Notes: generated by a model from the sequence alone, not told the origin. A stretch of DNA of 64,000 nt from ZC4RG36 sp964652205 (GCA_964652205.1 CAZZAO010000008.1:1-64000); one strand, 5' to 3'; counted from the first letter of the stretch, positions 1 through 8,930 are shown. Numbers and translations: made by a program.

Positions 1-525
1 CGCCAGCGAGAAGGCCAGGCCGCCCAGGCCCAGGCCGGCAATCAGGCCGCTGACGTTGTAACCCCACAATTGAACGAGGATGATGACGAGGAGCGCAATC
101 AGGATGAACTGCAAGCCAGTTCGCAGAAACGGCAGAAGCTGCGCCTCGACGGCCAGCCGCGTCACCGCGTACAACCGACTCCGAGACGACATAATCAGGC
201 TGAGGAGCTGGTAAACGCCGATGAACAGCGCCAGAATGACGAACATCTGCGACAGCCGATTCACAAAGATCGTCGCATCGCCGCCGGTCAGCAGGATGCG
301 CGCGGCGACATCGATTGCCAGCGCGATCAGCAGCAGGCGCACCGGCACAACGACAACGTTGTACAGCGTCTGGTCGGATGGGCGATGGGTCAGCCGGGAC
401 AAGCCTGACGTCAGCAGGCGTGCCAGCAGGCGGCGAAGCAGGAAGATGCTGCTGACGGCCAGCAGCGCCAGCACAATGCGGATGGGGATGTCAGAAATTC
501 CGGGTGGCAGCAATTGCGACAACAT
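1..525 (-). CDS. MscS-family mechanosensitive ion channel, N-terminal part (cut by window edge)
   Basis: A minus-strand reading frame starts at ATG 525-523, just after a good ribosome site (GAGGAG), and stays open for 175 codons to the window edge. It has three or four hydrophobic segments and ends in GLIAGLGLGGLAFSLA, which closely matches the glycine/alanine-rich pore helix (TM3) of small-conductance mechanosensitive channels. Such channels open under membrane tension and release solutes during osmotic downshock. The beta domain and C-terminal cage lie outside the window. The family assignment rests mainly on the TM3 motif. Confidence 0.8.
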   Translation of the reverse strand, partial: MLSQLLPPGISDIPIRIVLALLAVSSIFLLRRLLARLLTSGLSRLTHRPSDQTLYNVVVVPVRLLLIALAIDVAARILLTGGDATIFVNRLSQMFVILALFIGVYQLLSLIMSSRSRLYAVTRLAVEAQLLPFLRTGLQFILIALLVIILVQLWGYNVSGLIAGLGLGGLAFSLA

Positions 526-622
526 GGCTCCTCGGACGATTTCTCTACGGCGATGACAGGACTATCTTGCCAGAAGCGGGCGTACACCGCAACCATGATT
601 GAAATATTGATCGGACGTGGTC

Positions 623-631
623 TGGTATAAT
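623..631 (+). promoter_or_regulatory. extended -10 promoter of the SH3-domain gene
   Basis: TGGTATAAT is a perfect extended -10 element (TGN-TATAAT) 33 bases before the ATG at 665. There is no well-spaced -35. This also argues against the upstream in-frame ATG at 617, which lies before the -10. Confidence 0.55.
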
Positions 632-664
632 AAGCGCTGCGAAAGAGTCACCGCAGGACGAACT

Positions 665-931
665 ATGCTTCGCACCACACTATTGATGCTTATCGGTCTG
701 CTGTTGATCGGCGGCGCGGCGGTCGACGCGCAGGACGACGAACTCAGCGCGACGATCTACCAGACGGTCAATGTCCGCAGCGGCCCCGGCGCAACTTACG
801 AGATCGTCGAGCAGGTATCCGAAGGCGCGGTCGTCACCGTCAATGGCCGCGAAGGTGATGAGAGCAACTGGCTGCGCGTCACCCTGTCCGACGGCCAGAG
901 CGGCTGGGTTCCGGCCTACGTGTCGATCTAG
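665..931 (+). CDS. secreted bacterial SH3-domain protein, first part before an amber stop
   Basis: The 88-residue product has a signal peptide (residues 1-22, ending VDAQ) followed by one bacterial SH3 domain with the hallmark VNVRSGPG and the closing SGWVPAYVSI. Such domains usually bind cell-wall peptides or glycans outside the cell. AGGA precedes the ATG. The frame ends at TAG 929-931, but the same frame stays open to 1594 and encodes two further SH3 repeats. The short product is therefore probably the front of a protein of about 309 residues interrupted by a nonsense codon. It could still be made as a one-domain secreted protein. Confidence 0.7.
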   Translation: MLRTTLLMLIGLLLIGGAAVDAQDDELSATIYQTVNVRSGPGATYEIVEQVSEGAVVTVNGREGDESNWLRVTLSDGQSGWVPAYVSI

Positions 932-1594
932 CAAGCCAACCCATCAGAACAAGCCATCGTCGGCGATACACCGCCCACTGCCGATGTTAGCGCCGACGTT
1001 TCGGTCAAGGCGTTTGGCCGCGTCAACGTCCGCAGCGGCCCCGGCATCACCTTCCCGATAGTCTCACAGCTCGACGTCGATGATACGGCGCAGGTCAAGG
1101 CGCGCTCGAATGTCGGCAACGACTGGCTGTTGATCGAAAATGACGCCTTAAGCGGCTGGATCGCCTATTTCACGGTCACAGTCACGGGCAACGCCTCGGC
1201 GCTGCCGATCCGCGTGCCGGACTCCAGCGGTCAGATACTCGTCCCGCCTTCGGTGCTGATCGAGACGCGCTTCAACACGCGCCTGCATACTGAAACCGCG
1301 CTCGATTCGGACGTCATCGGCATCATCACCTTCGACAGCGAAGTGACGCCGCTGGCGAAAAGCGCCGACGATGCATGGCTCTACATCGCCTACGAGCAGC
1401 TTACCGGCTGGGCTTTCAGTGATCTGTTTGTCATTTCCGATGAGCAGTTGGCGACTATCCCGGTCTACGTCGAAGGCGTCGATTATATTGTCGGCGACGC
1501 CGGGTCGATGGCCGTCATCCCGACTGCCGAGGTCACGCCGGGTCGGCTGCTCACGCCGGAAGTCACCGCCACTGCCAGGGCAATCGCGTCTTAA
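932..1594 (+). pseudogene. downstream SH3 repeats of the amber-interrupted gene
   Basis: Immediately after TAG 929-931 the same frame continues for 220 codons to TAA 1592-1594. It encodes a second SH3 domain with VNVRSGPGITF and SGWIAYF, then a third weaker one (ETRFNTRLHTETALDSDV to TGWAFSDLFVI), and a Thr/Pro tail. There is no ribosome site or convincing start right after the stop; the first in-frame ATG (1130) lies inside domain 2. A single C-to-T change (CAG to TAG) explains the break. Alternatives are a sequencing error or stop-codon readthrough. Confidence 0.6.
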
Positions 1595-1628
1595 TCCACC
1601 TGAGGTTCTGGAAAGGTCATGGGATGTC

Positions 1629-1651
1629 GTAGGGGCGCGGCTTTGCGCGCC
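1629..1651. repeat. small GC-rich palindromic element
   Basis: GTAGGGGCGCGGCTTTGCGC and following bases form an imperfect inverted repeat between two plus-strand genes. It resembles the dispersed GCCCCTAC-type palindromes at 4456 and 54596. Confidence 0.35.
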
Positions 1652-1757
1652 AGTGACGACAGGTAGCAAGGGTGTCATCCCTATAAGTTCCTCGTGACCC
1701 TTTGATGACTGAACAAAAATTTAGACGCGATTGCCCTGCCGCCACTGCCGAAGTCCC

Positions 1758-1786
1758 CTGACAGCTTTCGTAATTGTTGGCATAAT
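1758..1786 (+). promoter_or_regulatory. sigma-70-type promoter of the disulfide reductase gene
   Basis: CTGACA (1758-1763), a 17-base spacer and CATAAT (1781-1786), the latter preceded by TGG as an extended -10. It lies 60 bases before the ATG at 1846. Confidence 0.5.
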
Positions 1787-1845
1787 AGACGACTCCGACT
1801 AAACTCGTAGCAAATAGCTATGTAGCAACGAGCGGAGACGAGTCG

Positions 1846-3210
1846 ATGAAATACGATGCACTGGTGATTGGCGCGGGGCAGGCGGGCATTCCGCTGGCGG
1901 TCGCGCTGGCGGGCGACGGTCAGAAAGTGGCGCTGGCAGAGGGCGCAGAAATCGGCGGCTCGTGCGTGAATTTCGGCTGTACGCCGAGCAAGACCATCGT
2001 CGCCAGCGCCCGCGCGGCCTACCTGGCGCGGCGCAGTGAAGATTTCGGCATCATCACCGGCGAAGTCAAAGTCGATTTCGCCAGGGTAATTGAGCGCTGG
2101 CATAAAATCGTCGCCGATTCGCGCCAGAGCAGCACCGACCAGTTGAATCAGGCGGGTGTAGCCCTGCTGCGCGACTACGCCACTTTTATCGACGAGCATC
2201 ACCTCACTGTTGGCAAAGAGACGGTCGAAGCCGACCGTATTTACCTCGACACCGGCTCGCGCCCGCACTCACCGAGGATTCCCGGCCTCGATACGGTCAA
2301 CGCGCTCAACTACAAGACATTTCTCGACCTGAAGGAACTGCCCCACCACCTCATCATCATCGGCGGCGGTTACATCGGCTGCGAGTACGCGCAGGCCTAC
2401 CGGCGCTTTGGCAGCGCCGTCACCGTGCTCGAACAGGGCGATCAGATTCTCTCTCGTGAGGACGAGGATATTGCCGATGAGATCCATGAAGTGATGGAGA
2501 CGGACGGCGTGCGGGTCGTCTTGCAAGTCAAAATCACGAATATAGCGCAGCATGGCAAGCAGATCAGGCTGAGCGTCGACCATCACGGGACGACCGAAGT
2601 AGTCGAAGGGACGCATCTGCTGGTCGCCACCGGGCGCAAGCCGAACTCCGACCAGCTTGGCCTCGACAAAATCGGCGTCAAAATCGACAACAGAGGCTAT
2701 ATCCAGACCGACGAATATCTGCAAACCAGCGTCCCACATATCTGGGCGATGGGGGACGTCAATGGCCGGGGCGCGTTCACGCATACCGCTCACAACGACT
2801 ATGAAATCGTCTGGGATCACTATAAAGGCGGGAAGCGTAAGGTGACGGATCGAATCGAAATTTACGGCGTCTTCATCGACCCGCCGCTCGGTCGTGTCGG
2901 CCTGACCGAGAATGACGTGCGTAAGTCCGGCCAGAAGGCGCTGATCGCCACCATGCCGATGTCCGACGTCTCACGCGCTGTCGAGCGTGACGAAACGAAG
3001 GGCTTCGTCAAGGTACTGGTCGATGCCAGGTCGAAGCAGTTTCTCGGCGCGGCCATGATCGGCCTCAATGGTGACGAGTTGATCCACATCTTCGCCGACC
3101 TGATGTACGCCAGAGCGCCCTACACCGTCGTTCAGAATGCAGTCCACGCCCATCCAACTGTGGCCGAGCTGCTGCCCACGCTGATGCACAAACTGCATCC
3201 GATGGGTTAG
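1846..3210 (+). CDS. FAD-dependent pyridine nucleotide-disulfide oxidoreductase (mercuric reductase/lipoamide dehydrogenase-like)
   Basis: A 454-residue class I disulfide reductase. It has an N-terminal FAD site (GAGQAG, residues 9-14), the redox-active pair in CVNFGC (Cys40 and Cys45), a central NAD(P)H Rossmann motif (IIGGGYIGCEYAQ), ATGRKPN, the second FAD motif (AMGDVNGRGAFTH) and a C-terminal dimerisation domain whose HAHPTVAE supplies the His-Glu base. Family enzymes move electrons from NAD(P)H through FAD to a disulfide or metal. The N-terminal HMA domain and C-terminal vicinal cysteines of true MerA are absent and no mer genes are nearby, so mercury reduction is doubtful. The genes flanking it give no substrate clue. 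Confidence 0.85.
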   Translation: MKYDALVIGAGQAGIPLAVALAGDGQKVALAEGAEIGGSCVNFGCTPSKTIVASARAAYLARRSEDFGIITGEVKVDFARVIERWHKIVADSRQSSTDQLNQAGVALLRDYATFIDEHHLTVGKETVEADRIYLDTGSRPHSPRIPGLDTVNALNYKTFLDLKELPHHLIIIGGGYIGCEYAQAYRRFGSAVTVLEQGDQILSREDEDIADEIHEVMETDGVRVVLQVKITNIAQHGKQIRLSVDHHGTTEVVEGTHLLVATGRKPNSDQLGLDKIGVKIDNRGYIQTDEYLQTSVPHIWAMGDVNGRGAFTHTAHNDYEIVWDHYKGGKRKVTDRIEIYGVFIDPPLGRVGLTENDVRKSGQKALIATMPMSDVSRAVERDETKGFVKVLVDARSKQFLGAAMIGLNGDELIHIFADLMYARAPYTVVQNAVHAHPTVAELLPTLMHKLHPMG

Positions 3211-3329
3211 AATATTCAGGAAGCAGGGAGCGTGACGATCATGAAACGCTGTCTCTTCACTGGCCTGACACGTTTGTATCGCCATCATCGACAGTGATGC
3301 CCATTGCGGAATAACCAGAACATCCTTCC

Positions 3330-4433
3330 ATGACCTCGCAGCGAATCGTCGTCAAAGTCGGCACCAGCACGCTCACCAACGGCAGCATCCGGCTCAACCG
3401 CCAGCGGATGCTGGCCTTCGTCGAGCAGATCGCCGCTCTGCACCAGCAGGGGCATGAAATCGTCGTCGTCTCATCAGGCGCAATGGCCGCCGGACGCGAG
3501 CGGCTCGGCTACCCGGAAGTCGGGCGCTCGATGCCCGCCAAGCAGATGTTCAGCGCCGTCGGCCAGAGCCGCCTGATGCAGATTTACAGCGAACTGTTCG
3601 ACATCTTCGAGCTGATCGTCGGTCAGGTACTGCTGACGCGCGAAGACCTCGGCCACCGCACCCGCTATCTCAACGCCCGTGACACGCTGACCGCGCTGCT
3701 CGACAGCCGCATTATCCCGATCATCAACGAGAACGACACCACCGCCACGCACGAAATCCGCGTCGGCGACAACGATAACCTGTCGGCGCTGGTCGCTACG
3801 CTGATCGAGGCCGACCTGCTGGTGCTGCTGACCGATCAGCCGGGGCTGTTCACGGCTGACCCGCGCCACAATGCCGACGCGCAGTTGATCTCGCAGGTCA
3901 CGCATATCGACAAGAACACCTACGCGCTGGCGGGCGACGCCGGATCATCAGTCGGCACGGGCGGCATGGTGACGAAGATTCAGGCAGCACAGCTCGCCAG
4001 TCGCGGCGGCGTGCCGACCGTGATTGCCGGCGGCAAGGACCCGGACGCGCTGGCGAAGATCGTCGCCGGTGAGTCAGTCGGCACACGCTTCGAGCCAGTT
4101 ATCACGCGCATGGAAAGCCGCAAGCGCTGGCTGCTGACCGAAAAGCCGCGCGGCTCAGTGATGGTCGACGCGGGCGCGCTCCGCAAGCTGATGACCGGCG
4201 GCGCGAGCCTGCTCCCGGTCGGCATGACCGCTGTCGCCAAACGCTTTGAGCGCGGCTCGGCGGTGTCGATCCTGAAGCCCGACGGCTCGGAGTTTGCTCA
4301 TGGCATCAGCAGCTACGACAGCGACGACTTGCAGCGGCTGTGCGGCGTCAAGTCCGACCGAATCAGCGAGATTCTAGGGTATAGTTATGGCGACGCGGTG
4401 ATTCACCGTAACAATCTGGTGCTGCTGACCTGA
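3330..4433 (+). CDS. proB: glutamate 5-kinase
   Basis: Phosphorylates glutamate to gamma-glutamyl phosphate, the first step of proline synthesis. At 367 residues it has the usual length with an N-terminal amino-acid kinase domain (VKVGTSTLTN at residue 8, VVVSSGAMAAGRERLG, NENDTTAT, VGDNDNLSALVA, GTGGMVTKIQAA) and a C-terminal PUA domain (from about residue 275, RGSVMVDAGA). proA follows 163 bases downstream on the same strand, so the two probably form one pathway unit, although a palindromic element separates them. Confidence 0.95.
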   Translation: MTSQRIVVKVGTSTLTNGSIRLNRQRMLAFVEQIAALHQQGHEIVVVSSGAMAAGRERLGYPEVGRSMPAKQMFSAVGQSRLMQIYSELFDIFELIVGQVLLTREDLGHRTRYLNARDTLTALLDSRIIPIINENDTTATHEIRVGDNDNLSALVATLIEADLLVLLTDQPGLFTADPRHNADAQLISQVTHIDKNTYALAGDAGSSVGTGGMVTKIQAAQLASRGGVPTVIAGGKDPDALAKIVAGESVGTRFEPVITRMESRKRWLLTEKPRGSVMVDAGALRKLMTGGASLLPVGMTAVAKRFERGSAVSILKPDGSEFAHGISSYDSDDLQRLCGVKSDRISEILGYSYGDAVIHRNNLVLLT

Positions 4434-4455
4434 TATGAAGGCAGCAGAAAAACGA

Positions 4456-4471
4456 GCGTGATGCATCACGC
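4456..4471. repeat. perfect palindrome GCGTGATGCATCACGC
   Basis: A 16-base perfect palindrome followed by GCCCCTGCGAG, between proB and proA. A near-identical 20-base palindrome followed by CCTACGA occurs at 54596-54615, so this is a dispersed element. Confidence 0.5.
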
Positions 4472-4547
4472 CCCTGCGAGTAGTCCGTATCAATCTGAAA
4501 CCTTACAGCGGGCGCGAAAAATCGCGCCGCCTACAAAAACATAAACT

Positions 4548-4588
4548 CTCCTCCCCTCGCCCTGAGGGAGAGGGGGCGGGGTGAGGGC
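4548..4588. repeat. REP-like CT/GA-rich inverted repeat
   Basis: CTCCCCTCGCCCTGAGGGAG, then GGGGGCGGGGTGAGGG, folds into a GC-rich hairpin directly before proA. Related elements lie at 5863, 13236, 52321, 52451 and 60269, always between genes. Confidence 0.5.
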
Positions 4589-4596
4589 ATGACAAG

Positions 4597-5859
4597 ATGG
4601 TCAACTTAACCGAGATGGGCCAGCGCGCCCGCGAAGCATCCCGCTTTCTCGCGCGGGCCTCGACCAGCGAAAAGAACGCCATTCTGCTGGCGATGGCCGA
4701 CGCGCTCGACGCCAATGCCGAGACGATTCTTGCCGCCAACCGCATCGACCTCGACGCTGGACGCGCCAGCGGCCTGAGCGAGGCGCTGCTCGACCGGCTC
4801 GACTTGCAAAAGCGGCTGGCAGGCGTGGCTGAGGACGTGCGCCATGTCGCCGCCCTGCCCGACCCGGTCGGCGAAACGTTCGACGCGCGGATTCTCGACA
4901 ACGGGCTGAAAGTCTCGCGCCGCCGGACGCCCATCGGCGTGCTTGGCGTGATCTACGAAGCGCGGCCCAACGTCACCGTCGATGTGGCGTCGCTGGCGCT
5001 CAAGTCCGGCAACGCCGTCATTCTGCGCGGCGGCAAGGAAACCTATAACAGCAACATGGCCGTCGTGAAAGTGCTTCAGGATGCGATTATCGCCGGGGGC
5101 CTGCCCGCCGATGCCGTCCAGTACATCGAAAGCACCGACCGCCAGTACATCCTTGAGCTGCTCAAGCTGTACCGCTACATCGACCTGATTATTCCACGCG
5201 GCGGTGCGGCGCTGCACACCTTCTGCCGCGAGAACAGCACCATCCCGGTCATTACGGGCGGCCTCGGCATCTGCCATCTGTATGTCGATACGACCGCCGA
5301 TTTCGACAGCGCGCTCGACGTGATCTACAACGCCAAAGTCCAGCGGCCTTCGGTCTGCAATTCGCTCGATACCGTGCTGGTCAATCAGGCGGTCGCGGCG
5401 GAATTCCTGCCGCGGGTCGTCGAGCAGTTGAGTCCGGCTGGCGTCCATTTTCGCGCCGAGCCGCGCGCCCTGTCGGTCATCAATGGGGCGAACCACGGGC
5501 AGGTCGAAGCGGCAGGCCCGGACGACTTCGACACCGAGTGGATGGCGCTGATCCTCGGCCTGAAAGTGGTCGATACGCTTGATGAGGCGATGGATCACAT
5601 CCGCGTGCACAGCACGCAGCACTCCGACGGCATCCTGACCCAGACACCCGCTCACGCCGAGCGCTTCCTCGATGAAGTCGATTCAGCGGCGGTGTTCGTC
5701 AACGCCAGCACGCGCTTCAACGACGGCAGCGCGCTCGGCCTCGGCGCGGAAATCGCCGTCAGCACGCAGAAGCTCCACGCGCGCGGGCCGATGGCGCTTG
5801 AGGAACTGACGACCTACAAATGGATCGTCATCGGCGAAGGCCACATCAGGCCGGATTAA
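4597..5859 (+). CDS. proA: glutamate-5-semialdehyde dehydrogenase (gamma-glutamyl phosphate reductase)
   Basis: Reduces gamma-glutamyl phosphate with NADPH to glutamate semialdehyde, which cyclises to the proline precursor. The 420-residue length is typical. Visible features are GVIYEARPNVTVDVASLALKSGN, the NAD(P) region LRGGKETYNSN, and the catalytic cysteine in VQRPSVCNSLDT (about Cys254). The C-terminal HARGPMALEELTTYKW is the classic family ending. It lies just downstream of proB, the preceding enzyme. Confidence 0.95.
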   Translation: MVNLTEMGQRAREASRFLARASTSEKNAILLAMADALDANAETILAANRIDLDAGRASGLSEALLDRLDLQKRLAGVAEDVRHVAALPDPVGETFDARILDNGLKVSRRRTPIGVLGVIYEARPNVTVDVASLALKSGNAVILRGGKETYNSNMAVVKVLQDAIIAGGLPADAVQYIESTDRQYILELLKLYRYIDLIIPRGGAALHTFCRENSTIPVITGGLGICHLYVDTTADFDSALDVIYNAKVQRPSVCNSLDTVLVNQAVAAEFLPRVVEQLSPAGVHFRAEPRALSVINGANHGQVEAAGPDDFDTEWMALILGLKVVDTLDEAMDHIRVHSTQHSDGILTQTPAHAERFLDEVDSAAVFVNASTRFNDGSALGLGAEIAVSTQKLHARGPMALEELTTYKWIVIGEGHIRPD

Positions 5860-5862
5860 AGC

Positions 5863-5904
5863 TTTCCCTCACCCCGAATGCCTCTCCCGGCAGGGGCGGG
5901 GAAA
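5863..5904. repeat. REP-like CT/GA-rich inverted repeat
   Basis: TTTCCCTCACCCCGAATGCC, then CTCCCGGCAGGGGCGGGGAA, between proA and the lipid kinase gene; same family as the element at 4548. Confidence 0.45.
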
Positions 5905-5952
5905 TCATGCGTGGGGACATCCCCCGCGCGTTTTCCGTCTAAAGACAGGTTC

Positions 5953-6861
5953 ATGGCAAAAACGCTGATTGTTCTCAATCCCCACGCGGGCGGGGGACGC
6001 GCCGGACACGTCTGGCCGACGCTCGAACCGCTGCTGCGCGACCGGCTCGGCGAGCTGGTCGTCGCGGTCACGCAGCGCCCCGACGAGGTCGCGCCGCAGA
6101 TCGACGCCGCCTACGCCGATGGCATCCCGCGCGTGATCTCGGTCGGCGGCGACGGCACGAATCACGCGCTCATCAACGCGCTGGCCGATCTAAACGCGCG
6201 CCAACCCGGCGCATCGATGGTCTATGGCAGCCTGCCGATGGGGACAGGCCGCGACTGGGCGCGGGGCGCGGGCATCCCGATGGGCAATCTCAAGGCCGTC
6301 GTCAACTGGATCACGTCAGCTCAACCGCGCCCGACCGATGTTGGCCTGCTGACGTTTGATGGACGGCAGGAATACTTCCTCAACATCGCCAGCGCGGGCA
6401 TGGGCGGCGAAGTGGCTGCGCGGGTCAATCGCTCGGCGACGCGCCGACCGTGGACATTCCTGACCGCGACCATAGCGACGCTGCTCCACTATCAGCCGCG
6501 CGGGCTGACCATTACGCTCGATGGCGCGCCGTGGTTCGATGGCCCGGCCTACTTTGCCGCCATCGCCAACGGGACGACCTTCGGCCACGGCATGAAAATC
6601 GCGCCCAGAGCCGACATCCACGATGGCCGGTTCGACGTGGTTGTGCTGGAGAACGCCTCGAAGCTGCATGTGCTGATGGCGCTGCGCCGGGTCTACGATG
6701 GCAGCCACCTGACCCAGCCGGAAATCCACTACGCCCGCGCCGCCGAAGTCGGCATCACGTCCAGCGGCGCGCCAATCAGCCTTGAGCTGGACGGCGAAGT
6801 TGCGGCAGGGCGGACGCTGGCCTTTCAGGTGCGGCCTGCCGCGCTTCAGCTACTGACCTAA
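5953..6861 (+). CDS. diacylglycerol/sphingosine kinase-like lipid kinase
   Basis: A 302-residue DAGK-catalytic (YegS/BmrU-like) protein, likely phosphorylating a lipid such as diacylglycerol at the membrane with ATP. The start is set at MAKTLIVLNPHAGGGRAGHV, the typical N-terminus; the frame is open 25 codons further up but that stretch is repeat sequence. Key motifs are NPHAGGG, the nucleotide-binding SVGGDGTNHALINAL and GSLPMGTGRDWARG, with the C-terminal beta-sandwich ending in GAPISLELDGEV. It has no clear operon partner; the substrate is unknown. Confidence 0.85.
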   Translation: MAKTLIVLNPHAGGGRAGHVWPTLEPLLRDRLGELVVAVTQRPDEVAPQIDAAYADGIPRVISVGGDGTNHALINALADLNARQPGASMVYGSLPMGTGRDWARGAGIPMGNLKAVVNWITSAQPRPTDVGLLTFDGRQEYFLNIASAGMGGEVAARVNRSATRRPWTFLTATIATLLHYQPRGLTITLDGAPWFDGPAYFAAIANGTTFGHGMKIAPRADIHDGRFDVVVLENASKLHVLMALRRVYDGSHLTQPEIHYARAAEVGITSSGAPISLELDGEVAAGRTLAFQVRPAALQLLT

Positions 6862-6885
6862 TCTACAATCGCGTCAGCCGAGCAA

Positions 6886-6957
6886 TCAGCGACGGCGGCG
6901 CAGAAGTCGCCACAGCAGCCGCCACCCAATCAGCCTGAGGATAAATTTGAGGATCAA
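6886..6957 (-). CDS. possible 23-residue cationic amphipathic peptide
   Basis: On the minus strand a TTG codon (6957-6955) follows AAGAGGGG at a 6-base spacing and opens a 23-codon frame ending in TGA. The peptide begins MILKFILRLIGW and ends LLRRRR: a short hydrophobic stretch with Trp and a strongly basic tail, as in small membrane-associated proteins. It sits just downstream of the HD hydrolase gene on the same strand. Composition and ribosome site are the only support. Confidence 0.3.
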   Translation of the reverse strand: MILKFILRLIGWRLLWRLLRRRR

Positions 6958-7029
6958 TGTCTGCCCCTCTTACGCCATCTGACGATTTGAACAGCGAACA
7001 CTCCAAGAATCATCGCCGACTCAGGGCGC

Positions 7030-7632
7030 TCAGGCTTTCGCTGCCGGGACGATGTAGCCGCGCTCAATGTTGGCCTGAATGATTTCCTGCACCAGCGCGC
7101 CGAGCGTCACCGAAATCGCCCCGATGGGCGCATCGCGGCGCTCGATCTGCGCCTGCGTCACGCCGTTGTCGCGCCATGTCCCGCCGTGGGCATTGTGATT
7201 CATCAGCGTCGGCTGCAAGCGATCCATAGCGTTGGCGAAGCGCGACTCCGGCGTTTCCATCGCCTCGAACTCGCGCCAGAACGCCAGCAGCTCCGCCGCC
7301 TGATCGTCCGGCAGCAGCGCGAACAACCGCGCCGCCGCCCGCTGCTCGCGTTCGTCTTTGTCGAGATAGCCCTGCACATCGTAGGCGAAGGTGTCCCCGG
7401 CGTCGATCTCGATGATGTCATGGATCAGCACCAGCTTGACCGCTCGCGCCGCATCGACCGGCTCTCCGGCGTACTCGGCCAGCAGCAGCGTCATCACCGC
7501 CAGATGCCACGAATGCTCGGCGCTGTTCTCGCGGCGCGATTCATCGGTCAGCGGCGTCCGTCGCAGGATGGTCTTGAGCTTGTCAATCTCGACGATAAAA
7601 GCGATCTGCCGCGCGAGTCGGTCAGTCTGCAT
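7030..7632 (-). CDS. HD-domain phosphohydrolase (YfbR-like 5'-nucleotidase family)
   Basis: A protein of about 200 residues with the metal-binding HD signature: AEHSWHLAVM (first His), VLIHDIIEIDAGD (His-Asp) and NAMDRLQP (last Asp). It starts with IAFIVEIDKLKTILRRTPL, typical of HD_3/YfbR-type enzymes, which dephosphorylate deoxynucleoside monophosphates. The ATG at 7632 fits the family N-terminus and has AGGGA upstream; an alternative in-frame start at 7671 adds 13 residues. Nucleotide hydrolysis is inferred from the family. Confidence 0.85.
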   Translation of the reverse strand: MQTDRLARQIAFIVEIDKLKTILRRTPLTDESRRENSAEHSWHLAVMTLLLAEYAGEPVDAARAVKLVLIHDIIEIDAGDTFAYDVQGYLDKDEREQRAAARLFALLPDDQAAELLAFWREFEAMETPESRFANAMDRLQPTLMNHNAHGGTWRDNGVTQAQIERRDAPIGAISVTLGALVQEIIQANIERGYIVPAAKA

Positions 7633-7697
7633 GGTAGGATGTCCCTGAAGCTGCTCAACGAGCGAAATCATACCCTGTTACCCTATCGAAATCGAAC

Positions 7698-8912
7698 TCA
7701 TTCTTCATCGCGCTCCGGCCTGACGTCGCCGCCGCGCTTGATGATACTCTCGCCGAAGCGATCCCGTAATTCGTCGAGCGTCGATTGCAGCCTGCGATCT
7801 TCGGCCTTTGCGGGCGCGTCGAACAGGCCAAGCTGGCGGCGCGTCTCTTCCAGCCCGCTCACGCCGACGCCGATCAGCCGGACGTGGCGGCCACGAATCC
7901 ACGTCTTGTTGAACAGGTCGAGCGCGGCGTCGAAAATCTCGTCGTCCTGATCGACCGGCTGCGCGAAGCTGACCTGCCGCGTCAGCGTCGTGAAGTCCGA
8001 CCAGCGCAGCTTGAGCCTGACGGTGCTGCCGACCAGCCCCGACCGGCGCAGTCGCCAGCCGACGCCGTCGGCCAGCTCGCGCAGCGTCTGGCGCAGCAGC
8101 GCGGCGTCGGCTATGTCGCGCTCGTAGGTCGTCTCACGGCTGATCGACTTCGACTCGCGCTCGGTTTCAATCGGTCGGTCGTCGATGCCACGCGCGTGCT
8201 GCCAGAGATCGACGCCCGACTTGCCAAACAGGCGGCTGAGTTCGGCTTCCGAACGCCGCGCGACATCGCCAATCGTCTGGATGCCCATCTGCTGCAAGCG
8301 CTCGGCGGTTTTCGGCCCGACTCCCCACAGTTCGCGGATCGGCAGCGGGGCCAGAAACGCCGCCTCACCGCCCGGCGCGATCACTTTGATGGCATTCGGC
8401 GCGTGGTCGCCGCGCCCGGCTTCGGCTTTGCCGATATTGTTGGCGATCTTGGCGACCAGCTTATTGCTCGCCACGCCGAGCGAACAAGGCAGCTCAAGCT
8501 CGCGGTTGATGGTCGCCTGAAGCGCCTGCGCCAGCGCTAATCCCGCCTGCGGATGGCCGGTCACGTCCATGAACGCCTCGTCGATACTGATCTGCTCGAC
8601 CAGCGGCGTGACGGCATTGAGCCGCGCCATGACTTCGCGCGAGGCCGGGCCGTAGGCTTTGAAGTTGGTCGGCACAATGATGAGGTCAGGGCAGCGACGG
8701 AGAGCCTGCATCATCGGCATGGCGGAGTGGATGCCGAACTGGCGGGCCGCATAGGAACACGACGACACCACGCCCCGGCTCTCCGGTCGCCCGCCGACGG
8801 CGAACGCCTTGCCGCGCAGGGACGGATTGGCGCGCTCCTCGACGGCGCAGAAGAAGGCGTCGAGGTCGATATGCAGAATCACGCGCGGTTTGGGGGATGG
8901 CGGCGCAGTCAT
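7698..8912 (-). CDS. dinB: DNA polymerase IV (Y-family translesion polymerase)
   Basis: A 404-residue error-prone lesion-bypass polymerase. Catalytic carboxylates are in ILHIDLDAFFCAVEE and QISIDEAFMDVTG; the helix-hairpin-helix region LWGVGPKTAERLQQMGIQTI, the little-finger domain and the beta-clamp motif QLGLF near the C-terminus are all present. The start is placed at MTAPPSPKPR, with a 16-residue in-frame extension possible. A small inverted repeat (8931-8946) lies just upstream and may be an operator. Confidence 0.93.
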   Translation of the reverse strand: MTAPPSPKPRVILHIDLDAFFCAVEERANPSLRGKAFAVGGRPESRGVVSSCSYAARQFGIHSAMPMMQALRRCPDLIIVPTNFKAYGPASREVMARLNAVTPLVEQISIDEAFMDVTGHPQAGLALAQALQATINRELELPCSLGVASNKLVAKIANNIGKAEAGRGDHAPNAIKVIAPGGEAAFLAPLPIRELWGVGPKTAERLQQMGIQTIGDVARRSEAELSRLFGKSGVDLWQHARGIDDRPIETERESKSISRETTYERDIADAALLRQTLRELADGVGWRLRRSGLVGSTVRLKLRWSDFTTLTRQVSFAQPVDQDDEIFDAALDLFNKTWIRGRHVRLIGVGVSGLEETRRQLGLFDAPAKAEDRRLQSTLDELRDRFGESIIKRGGDVRPERDEE

Positions 8913-8930
8913 CGAAGTTTCTCTATAAGC

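Noticed and set aside
1846..3210. True mercuric reductase (merA)
   Set aside because: No HMA domain, no C-terminal vicinal cysteines and no mer neighbours; only the general disulfide reductase family is supported.
6960..7029. tRNA-like GTTCAAATC in the spacer near the HD gene
   Set aside because: No acceptor stem or anticodon arm can be formed around it.
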